This document shows, piece after piece, positions 51,875 through 60,570 of a DNA stretch of 64,000 bases. The translations under genes were made by a program, and so were the position numbers. This stretch comes from Halostagnicola sp. A-GB9-2 (GTDB lineage Archaea; Halobacteriota; Halobacteria; Halobacteriales; Natrialbaceae). Position 1 is the first letter of the stretch. Each line of letters begins with the position of its first letter. The notes beneath the pieces were generated by a model that had not been told where the DNA came from, ran no database searches, and saw only the letters and a list, made by a program, of their open reading frames with translations. Where the stretch lies: contig NZ_JASJOC010000001.1 of assembly GCF_030068615.1 (NCBI RefSeq), forward strand, positions 682,001-746,000, given 5' to 3'.

Positions 51875-52927
51875 ATGAGCAAACTCAAAGCCAACGATAG
51901 GGTGTCGAAACATACCACTCTCTTCGAGCACGACGACTGCAAAACTGACTGGACGCGACAAAGCATCCTCCAAGACGTACAAGCCGAACAGTATCAGCAG
52001 GCACAGAAACGCCTCAAGCGCTGGTACAGCCATTGCTTCGGTATCGACGAAGACGACTGGCAGTTCGTCGAAGCGATGGCGAGTCTCCGGAATCAAAGCA
52101 GCCGGATAACTCCTATCACACGCGAGGTGGATGGCGAATATCAGAACGAAACCGGGTTCCTACAAACCCTCATGCAGGGTCACGGAGTAATTCGGGACTA
52201 CTTTGATGCAGATACTGATGCGCTGTTTGAGGCTGATTTAATTTACTATCCAAGCATCGATGGGCAGGAGCGACAGCGTCTGATCTACAAGCCGTTCTAC
52301 TGCCTCAGTAGCAACGCGTTGGACTGTATTGATGTGCGCGTTCAAGGGCCGGATATCGGTGACCTGGGCGAGTCTGTAACGCACAGTCTGGGCTGTCGGT
52401 TAGTCAGCGAGTATCTGAAGAGGTCGGTGGAGCATCACACAGGCGATAGGGTGACTGTCGAGTACTACGTTGAACATCTGATTGAAGAGCATACTATCGA
52501 CGTAGTCGTGCGCAAGAATAATCCCGAGACGTCACAGATGGAGATATTCGCTGTTGTAGAGGTTGAGACCGGATTGAATCGGGAAAGCGAGGTGCTTGAG
52601 GACTTCACCAAGCTTGGCCACGTTGACTGTTCGAGGAAGTTCTGGATCTCACCGACGCGAAATATCGCTAATCGGTGCCTGAACGTGATTTTGGCACGGG
52701 ATTGGCTCGATATTGACACCGTACCGGAAGAGTTGCCTCTGTTGACCGGTGAGGGTGTGTTACACAATACTAACCAACGACTCAAGAGCGCGACATTCGA
52801 ACCGGAGAACGTGAAATGGTCTGAGGTGCCTCACACGCCGGTTACTGATGTCCTGTCCTATCAAGACATGTATGATATGCTCAAGACGCAGTACGACCCG
52901 ACTCTGTTCGATTTGCCGAGGACGTGA
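51875..52927 (+). CDS. Putative PD-(D/E)XK-type nuclease
   Basis: A 350-aa protein with a helical N-terminal half (QYQQAQKRLKRWYSHCFGID) and a C-terminal half containing HTIDVVVRKNNPETSQMEIF followed by AVVEVETGL. The D-then-ExE arrangement on adjacent strands, followed by a helix with NRESEVLEDFTKLGHV, fits a restriction-endonuclease-like fold. The metal Lys is not clearly conserved. It is a stand-alone gene, so a defence or DNA-repair nuclease role is inferred from fold and location only. Confidence 0.5.
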   Translation: MSKLKANDRVSKHTTLFEHDDCKTDWTRQSILQDVQAEQYQQAQKRLKRWYSHCFGIDEDDWQFVEAMASLRNQSSRITPITREVDGEYQNETGFLQTLMQGHGVIRDYFDADTDALFEADLIYYPSIDGQERQRLIYKPFYCLSSNALDCIDVRVQGPDIGDLGESVTHSLGCRLVSEYLKRSVEHHTGDRVTVEYYVEHLIEEHTIDVVVRKNNPETSQMEIFAVVEVETGLNRESEVLEDFTKLGHVDCSRKFWISPTRNIANRCLNVILARDWLDIDTVPEELPLLTGEGVLHNTNQRLKSATFEPENVKWSEVPHTPVTDVLSYQDMYDMLKTQYDPTLFDLPRT

Positions 52928-53056
52928 CGAGGTTACTATTTTCTGCTGTGGAGGAATTATCGGTGCTATGGTAATTTATTGGTCAGGATGAGCGTTTAGT
53001 GATGGTGCTAAGGCGTTAGTAATAGGGTTGATTGTTTTGGCTTGGACAGAACGGTG

Positions 53057-53329
53057 TCAACTGACGTCTTCTTCGCCTGTACCGAGGCCGCGCGAGATGA
53101 GGCAGTCCCGGCATTGGTCACCGATTTGCATGGTTGTATCACAGAAGACACATTTCTCCACTGGCGCGTGATCGCCCGTGATACGGGTGGTGGACAGTTT
53201 TGGAAAAGACCATTCACAGTCGTTGCAGGACTGACCGCGGTTAGTCATGTTGCTGGACTCGCAGTTTGGACACTGTACATCGTCTGCGAACTCTTGCGGA
53301 GAGATTCCTTGGAGACTGTCAGATTTCAT
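53057..53329 (-). CDS. Double zinc-ribbon protein
   Basis: A ~90-aa protein with two zinc ribbons. The first has CPNCESSNMTNRGQSCNDCE and the second CVFCDTTMQIGDQCRDC. The N-terminal ~20 residues are polar (KSDSLQGISPQEFADD). The start overlaps the end of the upstream 67-aa gene, so the pair is co-translated. It probably binds DNA, RNA or a protein partner. No enzymatic motif. Confidence 0.6.
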   Translation of the reverse strand: MKSDSLQGISPQEFADDVQCPNCESSNMTNRGQSCNDCEWSFPKLSTTRITGDHAPVEKCVFCDTTMQIGDQCRDCLISRGLGTGEEDVS

Positions 53330-53331
53330 CA

Positions 53332-53535
53332 TTACAAAAACACCTTCTTTACGTAGAGACCGTGGCTGTCACGTCGCATTTTGACTGATCCCATGTCGGT
53401 TGCTTGGTGCAGCACTGTACGTGCGGCCCAGTCGTTGATGTGATCGCTGGTTAGGTTGTCAGTAGTGACAATTTCGCACGTTTCGAGTGTTCTGCGGAGG
53501 GTATTCCATGCGTCTTCGGTTTCTGTCTGATTCAT
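53332..53535 (-). CDS. Small partner of the double zinc-ribbon protein
   Basis: A 67-aa protein reading MNQTETEDAWNTLRRTLETC, then NLTSDHINDWAARTVLHQAT and SVKMRRDSHGLYVKKVFL. Helical N-terminus and a strand-rich end suggest a small winged-helix-like domain. The gene pair 53057-53535 has the compact two-gene layout of toxin-antitoxin or regulator pairs, but neither protein shows a known toxin motif. Confidence 0.5.
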   Translation of the reverse strand: MNQTETEDAWNTLRRTLETCEIVTTDNLTSDHINDWAARTVLHQATDMGSVKMRRDSHGLYVKKVFL

Positions 53536-53642
53536 CTTGCAAATATTAGTATACATCAGATACATAAAAGGGTTTGGCGCCTGCGACAATAACTTGTCCC
53601 ATGGACAAAGGAATTAAATACACGTGACTCTTACCAATAACC

Positions 53643-53900
53643 ATGCGAGACAGAGGAATACTAACAGAACGAGATCGCGAAATCATCCCCAACGAACCCA
53701 ACAACCCACGCCGACCCGAAGTCAAAACGAGAGTCAGAAACCGAATCGGCAACCTCGAAGAAGACTTAGCAATCATCGAGGAACACGAACCAGCGTTGAC
53801 CGACGAACTGCGCGAAGCAGTATGCGAAGGTACCGAGACAGCTTCGATTCAGGACGTGCTGGAGGAAGTTCGAGCATTACGAGAAGATCTTACCAACTGA
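53643..53900 (+). CDS. Small helical haloarchaeal protein
   Basis: An 85-aa protein beginning MRDRGILTERDREIIPNEPN with a mid-part KTRVRNRIGNLEEDLAIIEE and a C-terminal amphipathic helix IQDVLEEVRALREDL. Similar small proteins starting M-R-D-R-x-I-L-T are frequent in haloarchaeal mobile elements and viruses, from memory. A regulatory, dimerising role is plausible. It is divergent from the 67-aa gene. Confidence 0.6.
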   Translation: MRDRGILTERDREIIPNEPNNPRRPEVKTRVRNRIGNLEEDLAIIEEHEPALTDELREAVCEGTETASIQDVLEEVRALREDLTN

Positions 53901-53944
53901 ACACCGTAGCGCAACTCCCGACCGTCGTCTGAAGGTACCGAGTA

Positions 53945-54298
53945 TTACTCGAGACTCTTCTCGACGACCTGATGTGCTTCCCACACCGCTTGCAGCTCTG
54001 GGCAGACCGTCACTTCCTTCGACTCCGTAAACTCGATCACACCTGACTTAGCCATCCGTGGAAGGTGCTGCTGAATACAGCTGATGTAGGACGAATTTCT
54101 GTCATCGCCAAGTTCAGCGAGGTGATCAGCGATCGTAGCTGCATCTGTTTCAGTACCGCCCATGGTTGCGAGGAATTCAATGATGAGACGTCGCCGCTCA
54201 TTTTGAAGGAGCGAGTATGCATCGCTGGGAGAGATCGTCTTAGTTGGCCGGTTGGATTTAGTGTTGATACCATTCCGAAGCGTGTTGAGCAGTTGCAT
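53945..54298 (-). CDS. Winged-helix transcriptional regulator (DUF7344-like)
   Basis: A 117-aa protein with an N-terminal basic tail (NGINTKSNRPTKTISPSDAY). A winged helix follows: SLLQNERRRLIIEFLATMGG, TDAATIADHLAELG and YISCIQQHLPRMAKSGVIEF. This is the layout of the large haloarchaeal family of DUF7344-type regulators, common in mobile elements. ATG 54298 or 54301 would work. Target unknown. Confidence 0.75.
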   Translation of the reverse strand: MQLLNTLRNGINTKSNRPTKTISPSDAYSLLQNERRRLIIEFLATMGGTETDAATIADHLAELGDDRNSSYISCIQQHLPRMAKSGVIEFTESKEVTVCPELQAVWEAHQVVEKSLE

Positions 54299-54316
54299 CA
54301 AGGGCCTCTATGAGCG

Positions 54317-54481
54317 ACTGCTCAAGCCGCTAGTATAAAACTGAAGACCAGGTCTCTTCTGTGTCGAACGGTGTCTCGCCGCCGAGCTGCCCCACCCATC
54401 CTCAGTCAAAAAGTAGTGTTCATCCATCTTCGGATGCTCAATCAGGCCGAGATTCGTGAGATTCGAGGCAAACGGACAGTG
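54317..54481 (-). pseudogene. C-terminal remnant of a PhiH1-like winged-helix repressor
   Basis: On the minus strand the frame reads CPFASNLTNLGLIEHPKMDE, HYFLTEDGWG and on to a TAG within 54302-54320, with an in-frame TAG just upstream. The segment resembles the wing of PhiH1-type repressors that read LxxLGLxxHP...YxLTxxG. No start codon and no recognition helix remain, so this is a fragment. Confidence 0.35.
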
Positions 54482-54521
54482 CTATTTTTGAAAGGTGGTT
54501 TTGTACGTGTAAGCGTATTTG

Positions 54522-55154
54522 TCAGAAGTTAAATTCGTCTTGAAGTTGTCTAGCCCTTTTATACATTCCTGACCCTGGTCTATGCACAGTCTTTGGGTCA
54601 CTAACCATAGCAGTGACCATTTCTGGCGTCTGCCGTGGATTATCTGTATAGAATGGATTCCGGTCAGCTTCAACTACTGTTTCATACCCCTCTAAACCAA
54701 TCGCGATACAGCCTACCGGTGTTTTTGAAATCGCGCGGAGCACCGCAGTAGCCCAATTTCGATCTAGTGACTGCTTTGGTATAGCCAAATATACATGCTC
54801 GAATACAGGATCGTGATTGTAAGGCTGGGTCAAAAGCGTTAAAGCTTGGCCGATGCCACTGTATATCTTCGATTTTTGATTGGATGAGTCACCAGAGTAA
54901 CCTTTCACCTCATAGGCATTAACCGACATCGGACATCCTTGTACTTGCTCCCAAACATCAACATCAGGTGAGAAGCGAGCAGAATGGTTCGAGTTCCCAA
55001 TATTATTGATCTTTTCAACTTCGAAGGCATACTGGGAATGTTGATCTCTTTGTTGTTTCAGGAAACAGGCCAATACGAAACTCACTACTTTCTCATTATT
55101 TACTGGGAGTTTGCCAGAGTCCCATTTCTCTCTTAGCTCTCCAATGAATGCCAT
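54522..55154 (-). CDS. Putative PD-(D/E)XK nuclease-like protein
   Basis: A 210-aa protein with SPDVDVWEQVQGCPMSVNAY followed by EVKGYSGD, which is the D...E-x-K pattern of restriction-endonuclease folds. IGQALTLLTQPYNHDPVFEH and VYLAIPKQSLDRNW supply the expected helix and strand after it. The N-terminal helix region has VVSFVLACFLKQQRDQHSQY. It is AT-rich in codon use, like the kinase cassette. A stand-alone nuclease in the element. Defence use is inferred. Confidence 0.55.
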   Translation of the reverse strand: MAFIGELREKWDSGKLPVNNEKVVSFVLACFLKQQRDQHSQYAFEVEKINNIGNSNHSARFSPDVDVWEQVQGCPMSVNAYEVKGYSGDSSNQKSKIYSGIGQALTLLTQPYNHDPVFEHVYLAIPKQSLDRNWATAVLRAISKTPVGCIAIGLEGYETVVEADRNPFYTDNPRQTPEMVTAMVSDPKTVHRPGSGMYKRARQLQDEFNF

Positions 55155-55517
55155 CTCACATGGGATATGATGAGTAACACCTAATGAATCCCATGTGATC
55201 TCTGGTGAATTTTGTGCACCACTTGCTGTTGTGACCTATGAAAGAACAGTACTCACGTTTCGTCGGTTCTGTTGTAACTCTCAACAGCTGATAAGAATGG
55301 CGCGCTAAATTTAGAGAGTGCATTCAGCAAACTTCTAAAATTCGACCACCTCGAGATTCCCCGATGGCCTGGAAATCGAATTCCCGACCGCGCCTCGAAT
55401 GAGGGGTAGCGCTGACCATGATGGGGAGTGGTGTGCGTGGGATACCCAGAGAGATGGCGCATTAGGGGGGGGGTTGAGTGAGGGTGCGGTTAGAGTACGT
55501 GGATTGATTGGCTGGTG
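55155..55517. other. Gap without a supported gene
   Basis: About 360 bp; includes a run of nine G at 55466-55474. No frame with family features. Confidence 0.35.
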
Positions 55518-56417
55518 TTACTCGCTGGGGGAGTGGTGGGCAGTGAATGCGGTGATGGCTTCGTTTAAGTTCACAAACTCGACTGGGTCATTATCGGGAG
55601 TTGTTTCACTTGTGGAGTCCTGGATTGTGTTAATTCGTACGAGGTCGTATAGGTCGTTGATGTCTATACTCGATTTATGAGTGGAGCTGTTAGGTCTTTC
55701 TTCGATAAGGTATTCGATGTATTCAAGTGTGTAGTAATTTGTGTCCAGTTTAAGTAGTGTGTCTTCAAACGTTTCGGTGTGTGTTCCAGGTTCGTCTCGA
55801 GGAAGGTTGCTTACGAGTGTCTGGAAGGTTTTACTGGTCGGTTCTCGATCAGGCGTGTACACTCTAAGTTCATTTTCTGGCGTCCCTCGAATCCACTTGA
55901 GGTCTTCTTCGATATCAGCTTCCGGGAGTGAATCGTCGACAGGTAGCACTCTAATGTCTTGAACCGTTAGTGGATCGCCGTTCATCGTGACCGAGTTATT
56001 GACCGTTTGAATCCTTCCTTCCAAGTCTTCGTCTTCGATGCGCCTGAGTTCGTATAACTCAATTCCTGCCCCAAGCGCTTGCTCGATTGCGCCTGACTGA
56101 AACCCGCTCTTCGATACAACCACACCAATGTTTGCAGTTGAGTTCGCTACATTATTCATGGTTTCCGCGATCACGGATTGATCAACACGATAGCTCCAGA
56201 ATTTACACTCAATAACGATGAATACACTGTGATGAGTTGCGTTCGTCCATACTGCCACATCTACTTCTTTAGAACCCCCGTGATTCAACGGCAGATCGTA
56301 TCTTGTCTCCACTCGATCGACGCCCTCACCATCTTCTAATCCAGCCACAATTCTTTCGTAAATTTCACTGTCGACGTCGTCCCATTCGACAGTCTCGTCG
56401 TTGGCGTTTGGAGTCAT
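55518..56417 (-). CDS. Mrr-like restriction endonuclease domain protein
   Basis: A 299-aa protein. Its N-terminal ~130 residues carry a clear PD-(D/E)XK core: HGGSKEVDVAVW, VFIVIECKFWSYRVDQSVIA and NIGVVVSKSGFQSGAIEQAL, the Mrr/REase pattern of D, E-x-K and a following helix. The C-terminal half is acidic and of unknown fold. ATG 56417 (MTPNANDETVEWDDVD) fits best; 56432 is also in frame. It probably cuts foreign or modified DNA. No methyltransferase is adjacent. Confidence 0.7.
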   Translation of the reverse strand: MTPNANDETVEWDDVDSEIYERIVAGLEDGEGVDRVETRYDLPLNHGGSKEVDVAVWTNATHHSVFIVIECKFWSYRVDQSVIAETMNNVANSTANIGVVVSKSGFQSGAIEQALGAGIELYELRRIEDEDLEGRIQTVNNSVTMNGDPLTVQDIRVLPVDDSLPEADIEEDLKWIRGTPENELRVYTPDREPTSKTFQTLVSNLPRDEPGTHTETFEDTLLKLDTNYYTLEYIEYLIEERPNSSTHKSSIDINDLYDLVRINTIQDSTSETTPDNDPVEFVNLNEAITAFTAHHSPSE

Positions 56418-56875
56418 ACTAAGCACTTGCAACCCCGGCTGATAATACTTGATACTCTACAAATCAATTATTACAATTGGTTGGTCTTTGTCCACCGAGC
56501 AAATTCCGTTTTGCAGCTATGGTAAATGCCAGAATCGACATAGTCACGAGGTTGGCGTGTGATTGGCATATGCTCTGTATTCACCTATGGTGGCTATCAG
56601 AGAGGGAGATGATCGTTCCAGTAATGTCTTGCCCTATACTGAACGATACGTGCTTCACCTGTACTGAACGTCAACTACGTATGCTTATTGACCGCTGGGG
56701 TTCCTACCAACCAGCGTATCTGTTCGAAGAGTCGTGATGAATACAGAGCGCATATCAGTTATCAGTCCCGTTCTCAAATTGAGTAAATTTAATTAGCTCA
56801 ATATTCTAGGGAACGGTTATCAGATTGACTGTGAGCGGCGTAAATCGTATTAGAAAGAACACCATATCGATTCAC
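56418..56875. other. Gap without a supported gene
   Basis: About 460 bp, AT-rich. A frame at 56477 (with TCTERQLRML near its end) has no family features and a weak start context. Confidence 0.35.
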
Positions 56876-57421
56876 ATGGTGGAGGAAGAGGAAATACCTG
56901 ATCAGATTAAGGACAAAGAAAAAATTGCTGCGGAAAAGATATTTCCATTTCCTACACGAAGCTACGTGAAGAATCCTTTCTCATCAAAGGAAGACGCAGA
57001 TGATAATGAGGATTGCAAAAATACATACTCAGAAGTGCTAGACCGAAAGAAGATATTTCCATTACATTTCAAAGAGACGAATAGCAGTGAGCTTGCCGCG
57101 TTATTGATTCATGAAGATTGGTATGAGACATTGAAACCGCTGTATGATTATTTTGTTACAATTTCAGGAACGGTGAGTGTGGCGGGCGTACCGGAGAACG
57201 TCAAATTGATAGTTGAAGGGTTAACTCAATTCGTTCCAGAATATGGAATGCAGGGGTGGATTTTTACCATCTCAGTTTTAGGTGCGCTGAAATTGGCTGC
57301 AAGTCGAGCCCTCGAAGTGGGGAGATTTAAATATGAACAGAGTGTGATATATACGCCGCGCATGCCTGGCGAAATTGGCTACGGGGGAGACCTAAGATTG
57401 GTATCGGATTTGGACTTGTAA
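56876..57421 (+). CDS. Unknown protein with two hydrophobic segments
   Basis: A 181-aa protein. The N-terminal 90 residues are charged and helical (VEEEEIPDQIKDKEKIAAEK). Two moderately hydrophobic stretches in the C-terminal half (FVTISGTVSVAGVPENVKLI and WIFTISVLGALKLAASRA) suggest membrane association. I recognise no family. Codon use is AT-rich, so it was acquired with the element. A membrane effector for one of the defence modules is imaginable but not supported. Confidence 0.45.
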   Translation: MVEEEEIPDQIKDKEKIAAEKIFPFPTRSYVKNPFSSKEDADDNEDCKNTYSEVLDRKKIFPLHFKETNSSELAALLIHEDWYETLKPLYDYFVTISGTVSVAGVPENVKLIVEGLTQFVPEYGMQGWIFTISVLGALKLAASRALEVGRFKYEQSVIYTPRMPGEIGYGGDLRLVSDLDL

Positions 57422-57773
57422 GACGGCACCGTTCCTTAACATTATGGCTTGTTTATAGGAATTCATAATGTTTACTATGAGCTATGTGTCAGTGGTCACC
57501 TCATACTCTATATTCAGCAGGCTGCTCTTGGCATAGTTCGGATAGATCGATAGCCGCTTCGGTAACTACTTGCACTGTACTTACCGCGAGTTTCATTGAG
57601 TCTCTAAATAAAGAAATTGTGCTACTATCTACTGTTATGAACAAGTGTATAGTAGGTCGCTTCAACATTCAGAATATGACTACAGAAGACGCTGCCGCTC
57701 TCGATTCACTTACAATCTCATCGCGTGAAGGAATAAAAAGGCGCACGAGCACAATCAATTTCCAGGTGATCCC
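57422..57773. other. Gap without a supported gene
   Basis: About 350 bp, AT-rich; a frame from 57484 runs through the next gene's start in another frame and looks like a shadow. Confidence 0.35.
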
Positions 57774-58202
57774 ATGCGGGTCGCATTTGAGAACTGGGAC
57801 GGACATCAACAGGCGCGGGTGAAGACTCCAACCGAACACCTAGAATTCAGCATTAGCCCGAAGGACTTTATCAGACATATCGATGGGGAGACGTGGCCGA
57901 CTCGAAGCGACGCAAAAACGACGGTGTTTGAGATAGATCGCTATCCGACTATTATGTACGATCGCGCAGAGGAACTCGAGGGCTCTGAAGAGCTTGACGC
58001 GGCTGTTGATGAGGTGTGGGAAGAGATGAAGGAGTTCTGGTGGGACGAGGTTGAATTCGTTGATGAGATCAAGGTCATGGGCGAGCACACCGTGGAAGTG
58101 TGCTACGAAGAGACGAAGAGTAGGGTTAGATGTTGTCGAGGTAGCGCCGTCGAAGCTCCATTTTCTCGCGTTCCGAGCGAGAGTCGTAGTGTTCGTCGAT
58201 GA
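57774..58202 (+). CDS. Unknown acidic protein overlapping the integrase 3' end
   Basis: A 142-aa protein reading MRVAFENWDGHQQARVKTPT, then LEFSISPKDFIRHIDGETWP, a helix EELEGSEELDAAVDEVWEEM and EFVDEIKVMGEHTVEVCYEE. The last ~25 codons lie inside the antisense end of the integrase (58126-58202), so the conserved part probably ends near residue 117 and the tail is read through integrase sequence. No recognised family. Confidence 0.5.
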   Translation: MRVAFENWDGHQQARVKTPTEHLEFSISPKDFIRHIDGETWPTRSDAKTTVFEIDRYPTIMYDRAEELEGSEELDAAVDEVWEEMKEFWWDEVEFVDEIKVMGEHTVEVCYEETKSRVRCCRGSAVEAPFSRVPSESRSVRR

Positions 58203-59145
58203 CGTCCTTTGAGACGTCGAGTCGGTCGCTGACGACTTCAGCAGGAGTGTCCATCGACAAGAAGTGGGTGATGGCGCCTCTGCGGAACGCGTGTGGGCCG
58301 ACGCTGTCTGGGCACTTGCTGGCGGTCATGCGTCCTTGGACAGCTTCGCAGTGGTCTGGGTCGCGGTCGTGCGGGCAGTCTTTACCGTACATGCACGGTC
58401 TTGATAGTCTGTAGACGTAGGTTTGGAACGTATTTTTTGTGATCCGTCCATGCTTAGTGGTGAACAGTGGTTTTCGGTCGTGGTCGTCGGTTACATCGTG
58501 CCGGTGTTCACCAATATAGTCTCGGAGGATGTTGACGGTGCGCGTTGAGATTGCGACTGATCGTTCTCCTTTCTCCTTGTTTTTCAACGGCGTATCCTGT
58601 TCGGGCCGATGGTGTAACTCAAGGAATTCTTCACGGAGATGGAGGTGATCAAGGTCGATACTCCGAGCAGCTCCAGCGCGCATTCCGGTCTCCCAGATCA
58701 GGCGCGCGATAGCATGATGAATTCCTGCGTAACTGAATTTGTCATGGTGGGCGAGAATGTCGTTCGCTTTCTCCTCCCGTACGACGTCTTTCTCACGAAC
58801 AGGTTTGCGATCGACAGCAGGTGAGTCGATGCTTTCAGAGAGGCCGTCACGCACGCCGTCGATATTCTCACAGAATCTGATGAACACGCGCAGTGTATCC
58901 ATCTGTGACTTTAGTGTGGTCTGGTTGACTTGCTCTGAGCGCCAGAGCCTGAAGCGGTGGATGTCGCGTCCACCGACGTCGTTCAAGTTCCCGATTTCTT
59001 CGTTCTTGCACCATTTGATGAAGTGTTTGAGTCGGTAGCCATGCGATTGTAGGGTGGCTTCGGCGACTTCGCTCCTGCGCTGCTGTTTGTACATCTCGAC
59101 GGCTTCGTCTGGTTCGAGTGGTTCGAGTTCGTCTGGGTTCGTCAT
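58126..59145 (-). CDS. Tyrosine recombinase/integrase of the element
   Basis: A 339-aa phage-type integrase. The N-terminal core-binding domain contains SHGYRLKHFIKWCKNEEIGN and LKSQMDTLRVFIRFCENIDG. The catalytic domain has Arg in WETGMRAGAARSIDL, Lys near KNKEKGERSVAIS, HAFRRGAITHF (His-x-x-Arg) and DEHYDSRSERE with the nucleophilic Tyr. A zinc-like CMYGKDCPHDRDPDHC insertion occurs before the HxxR box, as in many haloarchaeal integrases. ATG 59145 starts the conserved part. It lies 290 bp from the right att site, so it is the probable integrase for tRNA-Pro. Confidence 0.92.
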   Translation of the reverse strand: MTNPDELEPLEPDEAVEMYKQQRRSEVAEATLQSHGYRLKHFIKWCKNEEIGNLNDVGGRDIHRFRLWRSEQVNQTTLKSQMDTLRVFIRFCENIDGVRDGLSESIDSPAVDRKPVREKDVVREEKANDILAHHDKFSYAGIHHAIARLIWETGMRAGAARSIDLDHLHLREEFLELHHRPEQDTPLKNKEKGERSVAISTRTVNILRDYIGEHRHDVTDDHDRKPLFTTKHGRITKNTFQTYVYRLSRPCMYGKDCPHDRDPDHCEAVQGRMTASKCPDSVGPHAFRRGAITHFLSMDTPAEVVSDRLDVSKDVIDEHYDSRSEREKMELRRRYLDNI

Positions 59146-59436
59146 GGATTGCCTTATTGGGGTTGCTCCAGAGGAATTGCAGTAGGTTCCCGTTGAGGCG
59201 ATGGCGGCGTGGAGCCGGTCGGTTGGTCGGCTAACGTGATATTGACTGGGTGTAGGGTTGGCTTGATTGCGGGCCAGCCAGCGACGGCTCGATTCCTTCG
59301 TGGAGTCGGAAGCGGAACGAGCGTAGCGAGTGAGAACCGATAGGCCGTAAGCGCAATGACGCGAGGCCGTCAGGCTGAGTGTCATCAAAGAAGGCTGGCA
59401 CACGCGCAGCGCGAGCGAGCATGTGTCAGACTTCAA

Positions 59437-59460
59437 GCAGTTCGAATCTGCGCCGGCCCA
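59437..59460. other. attR-type site (copy of tRNA-Pro 3' end)
   Basis: Perfect 24-bp match to 33972-33995, from GCAGTTCGAATC to GCCGGCCCA. It marks the right boundary of the element. Confidence 0.9.
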
Positions 59461-59461
59461 C

Positions 59462-59515
59462 TTCTCCCGCAACGCAAACCTGTGAGCGATAGCGAACGAT
59501 CTGCGTTGCGGAGAA
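59462..59515. repeat. Inverted repeat just outside attR
   Basis: TTCTCCCGCAACGCA at 59462-59476 is complementary, apart from one missing base, to TGCGTTGCGGAGAA at 59502-59515. The hairpin separates attR from the second tRNA-derived scar. Confidence 0.6.
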
Positions 59516-59595
59516 TGGTTTCCAAGCAGATTCGAGCAGGGAAGTCGCACGCCCGGAAAGCGACCGAAGGGAGCGACCCGGAACGTCTTCCCGTG

Positions 59596-59616
59596 TTCGA
59601 CATCTGCGCCGGCCCA
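59596..59616. other. Second, imperfect attachment scar
   Basis: TTCGACATCTGCGCCGGCCC plus A repeats the tRNA-Pro 3' end with one inserted C. Both copies are followed by CTT(C/T)TCCCGCA, so the 157 bp between 59460 and 59617 look like a small residual from an earlier or tandem integration. Confidence 0.7.
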
Positions 59617-60570
59617 CTTTTCCCGCACCTCACGACAACGAGCGATACGTGACGGGAGGCCGCGGTACTGCGAACGGCGAAGCCGTGAGCGGAGCGATCC
59701 GTCCTCGAGGGAGGAGAAATTGATCCAAGCGGGGCAGGACTTCAGGAGGACAACAGTGATCTTGCGGAAGGCGACGGCGGTAACTCTGTAAACGCCACTG
59801 AGCGTTCAGGAATCGTATGCCATGTGTTCGAGAGCCAGGACCATTCTGAAAAAAGGACAAGCAGTGCAGTGATAATAGCGAGAACTGCACCAATTCCCGC
59901 GTCTTCGGTCATGCTACACCGAATGCACCGACAATAATGGAAACACTGGCTATCGTCTCATATCCTCGGATTGCTGGACTGGAAGGCAGACACACGTTTG
60001 TCAATTCTGGTGTTATGAACGTTTCTCATCAATGATTTGAACTATCCTGTGAGAGTATCATTCACCGCACCCGAACACGAACCGACCGACAGTTCGAAAC
60101 GAGTTCTCGAGCAGCCGCTCACAGATTCACCAATCACATTCTCTCGAACGAATCGTACGAGCGAGACCGATGCGTTCACCCAATCGGTGAACGCGAACCA
60201 CAGTCGCGCTTGACCCCGCCCGTTGTGATCCGCCCGTGTGTCGCAGGTAGCTATCAGACATCTGCAACGTCGAATCCCCGTCGTCCCGTGACGGAGACTC
60301 GTGCCTCTGACAACCCTGAGAGATGGAAGTGGGTGCTAATACTCCCAGCGACAGGGCCATTTACTTATTAGACAAAACTGGTAAAACGTTCCTTGTGTTG
60401 GCAATATTTGTGCCAACATTTCGCAAGGTGATCAGTCGAGAGCGACTGCTCGAGTGAACGGCCACAGCCGGCCCACACAACACGAAATCCGGGAAGGAAA
60501 TTCCCCGGTTCGAGAGAGCGTTGCGGCCGAGCGCAACCGTTACCGGCATCGGGACCCTCGAGTCGAACGA
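59617..60570. other. Intergenic region with one operator-like palindrome
   Basis: About 950 bp right of the scars, with host-like composition. No convincing gene. The clearest structure is the palindrome at 60396-60418 (separate entry). Confidence 0.4.
60396..60418. promoter_or_regulatory. 8-bp perfect inverted repeat (operator-like)
   Basis: TGTTGGCA-ATATTTG-TGCCAACA has two perfect 8-bp arms around an AT-rich centre, 150 bases before the ATG at 60571. Size and symmetry are typical of a dimeric repressor site. The cognate regulator is not known. Confidence 0.5.

Larger units (their letters stand above)
33972..59460. mobile_element. Integrated accessory element (~25.5 kb) in tRNA-Pro with a defence gene load
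   Basis: The element is bounded by 24-bp direct repeats of the tRNA-Pro 3' end. A tyrosine recombinase lies 290 bp inside the right end, and a second short recombinase lies at 47799-48413. Base composition inside is clearly less GC-rich than the flanks, codon choice differs (many A/T third positions at 34.5-38.7 kb), and most genes are haloarchaeal accessory or unknown. No capsid, portal or terminase gene was recognised, and neither was a definite replication initiator. An integrated plasmid or defence island, or a decayed provirus, fits best. Confidence 0.85.

Noticed and set aside
59146-59436. A gene between the integrase and attR
   Set aside because: Frames here only extend the integrase upstream or mirror it in other frames; none has a start or motif of its own.
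33972-59460. Calling the element a complete provirus
   Set aside because: No capsid, spike, portal, terminase or packaging ATPase gene could be recognised. Integrase and small regulators alone do not prove a virus.
60049-60213. A 54-codon GTG-start frame beginning VRVSFTAPEHEP
   Set aside because: Weak start context, no family feature, and composition typical of intergenic host DNA.
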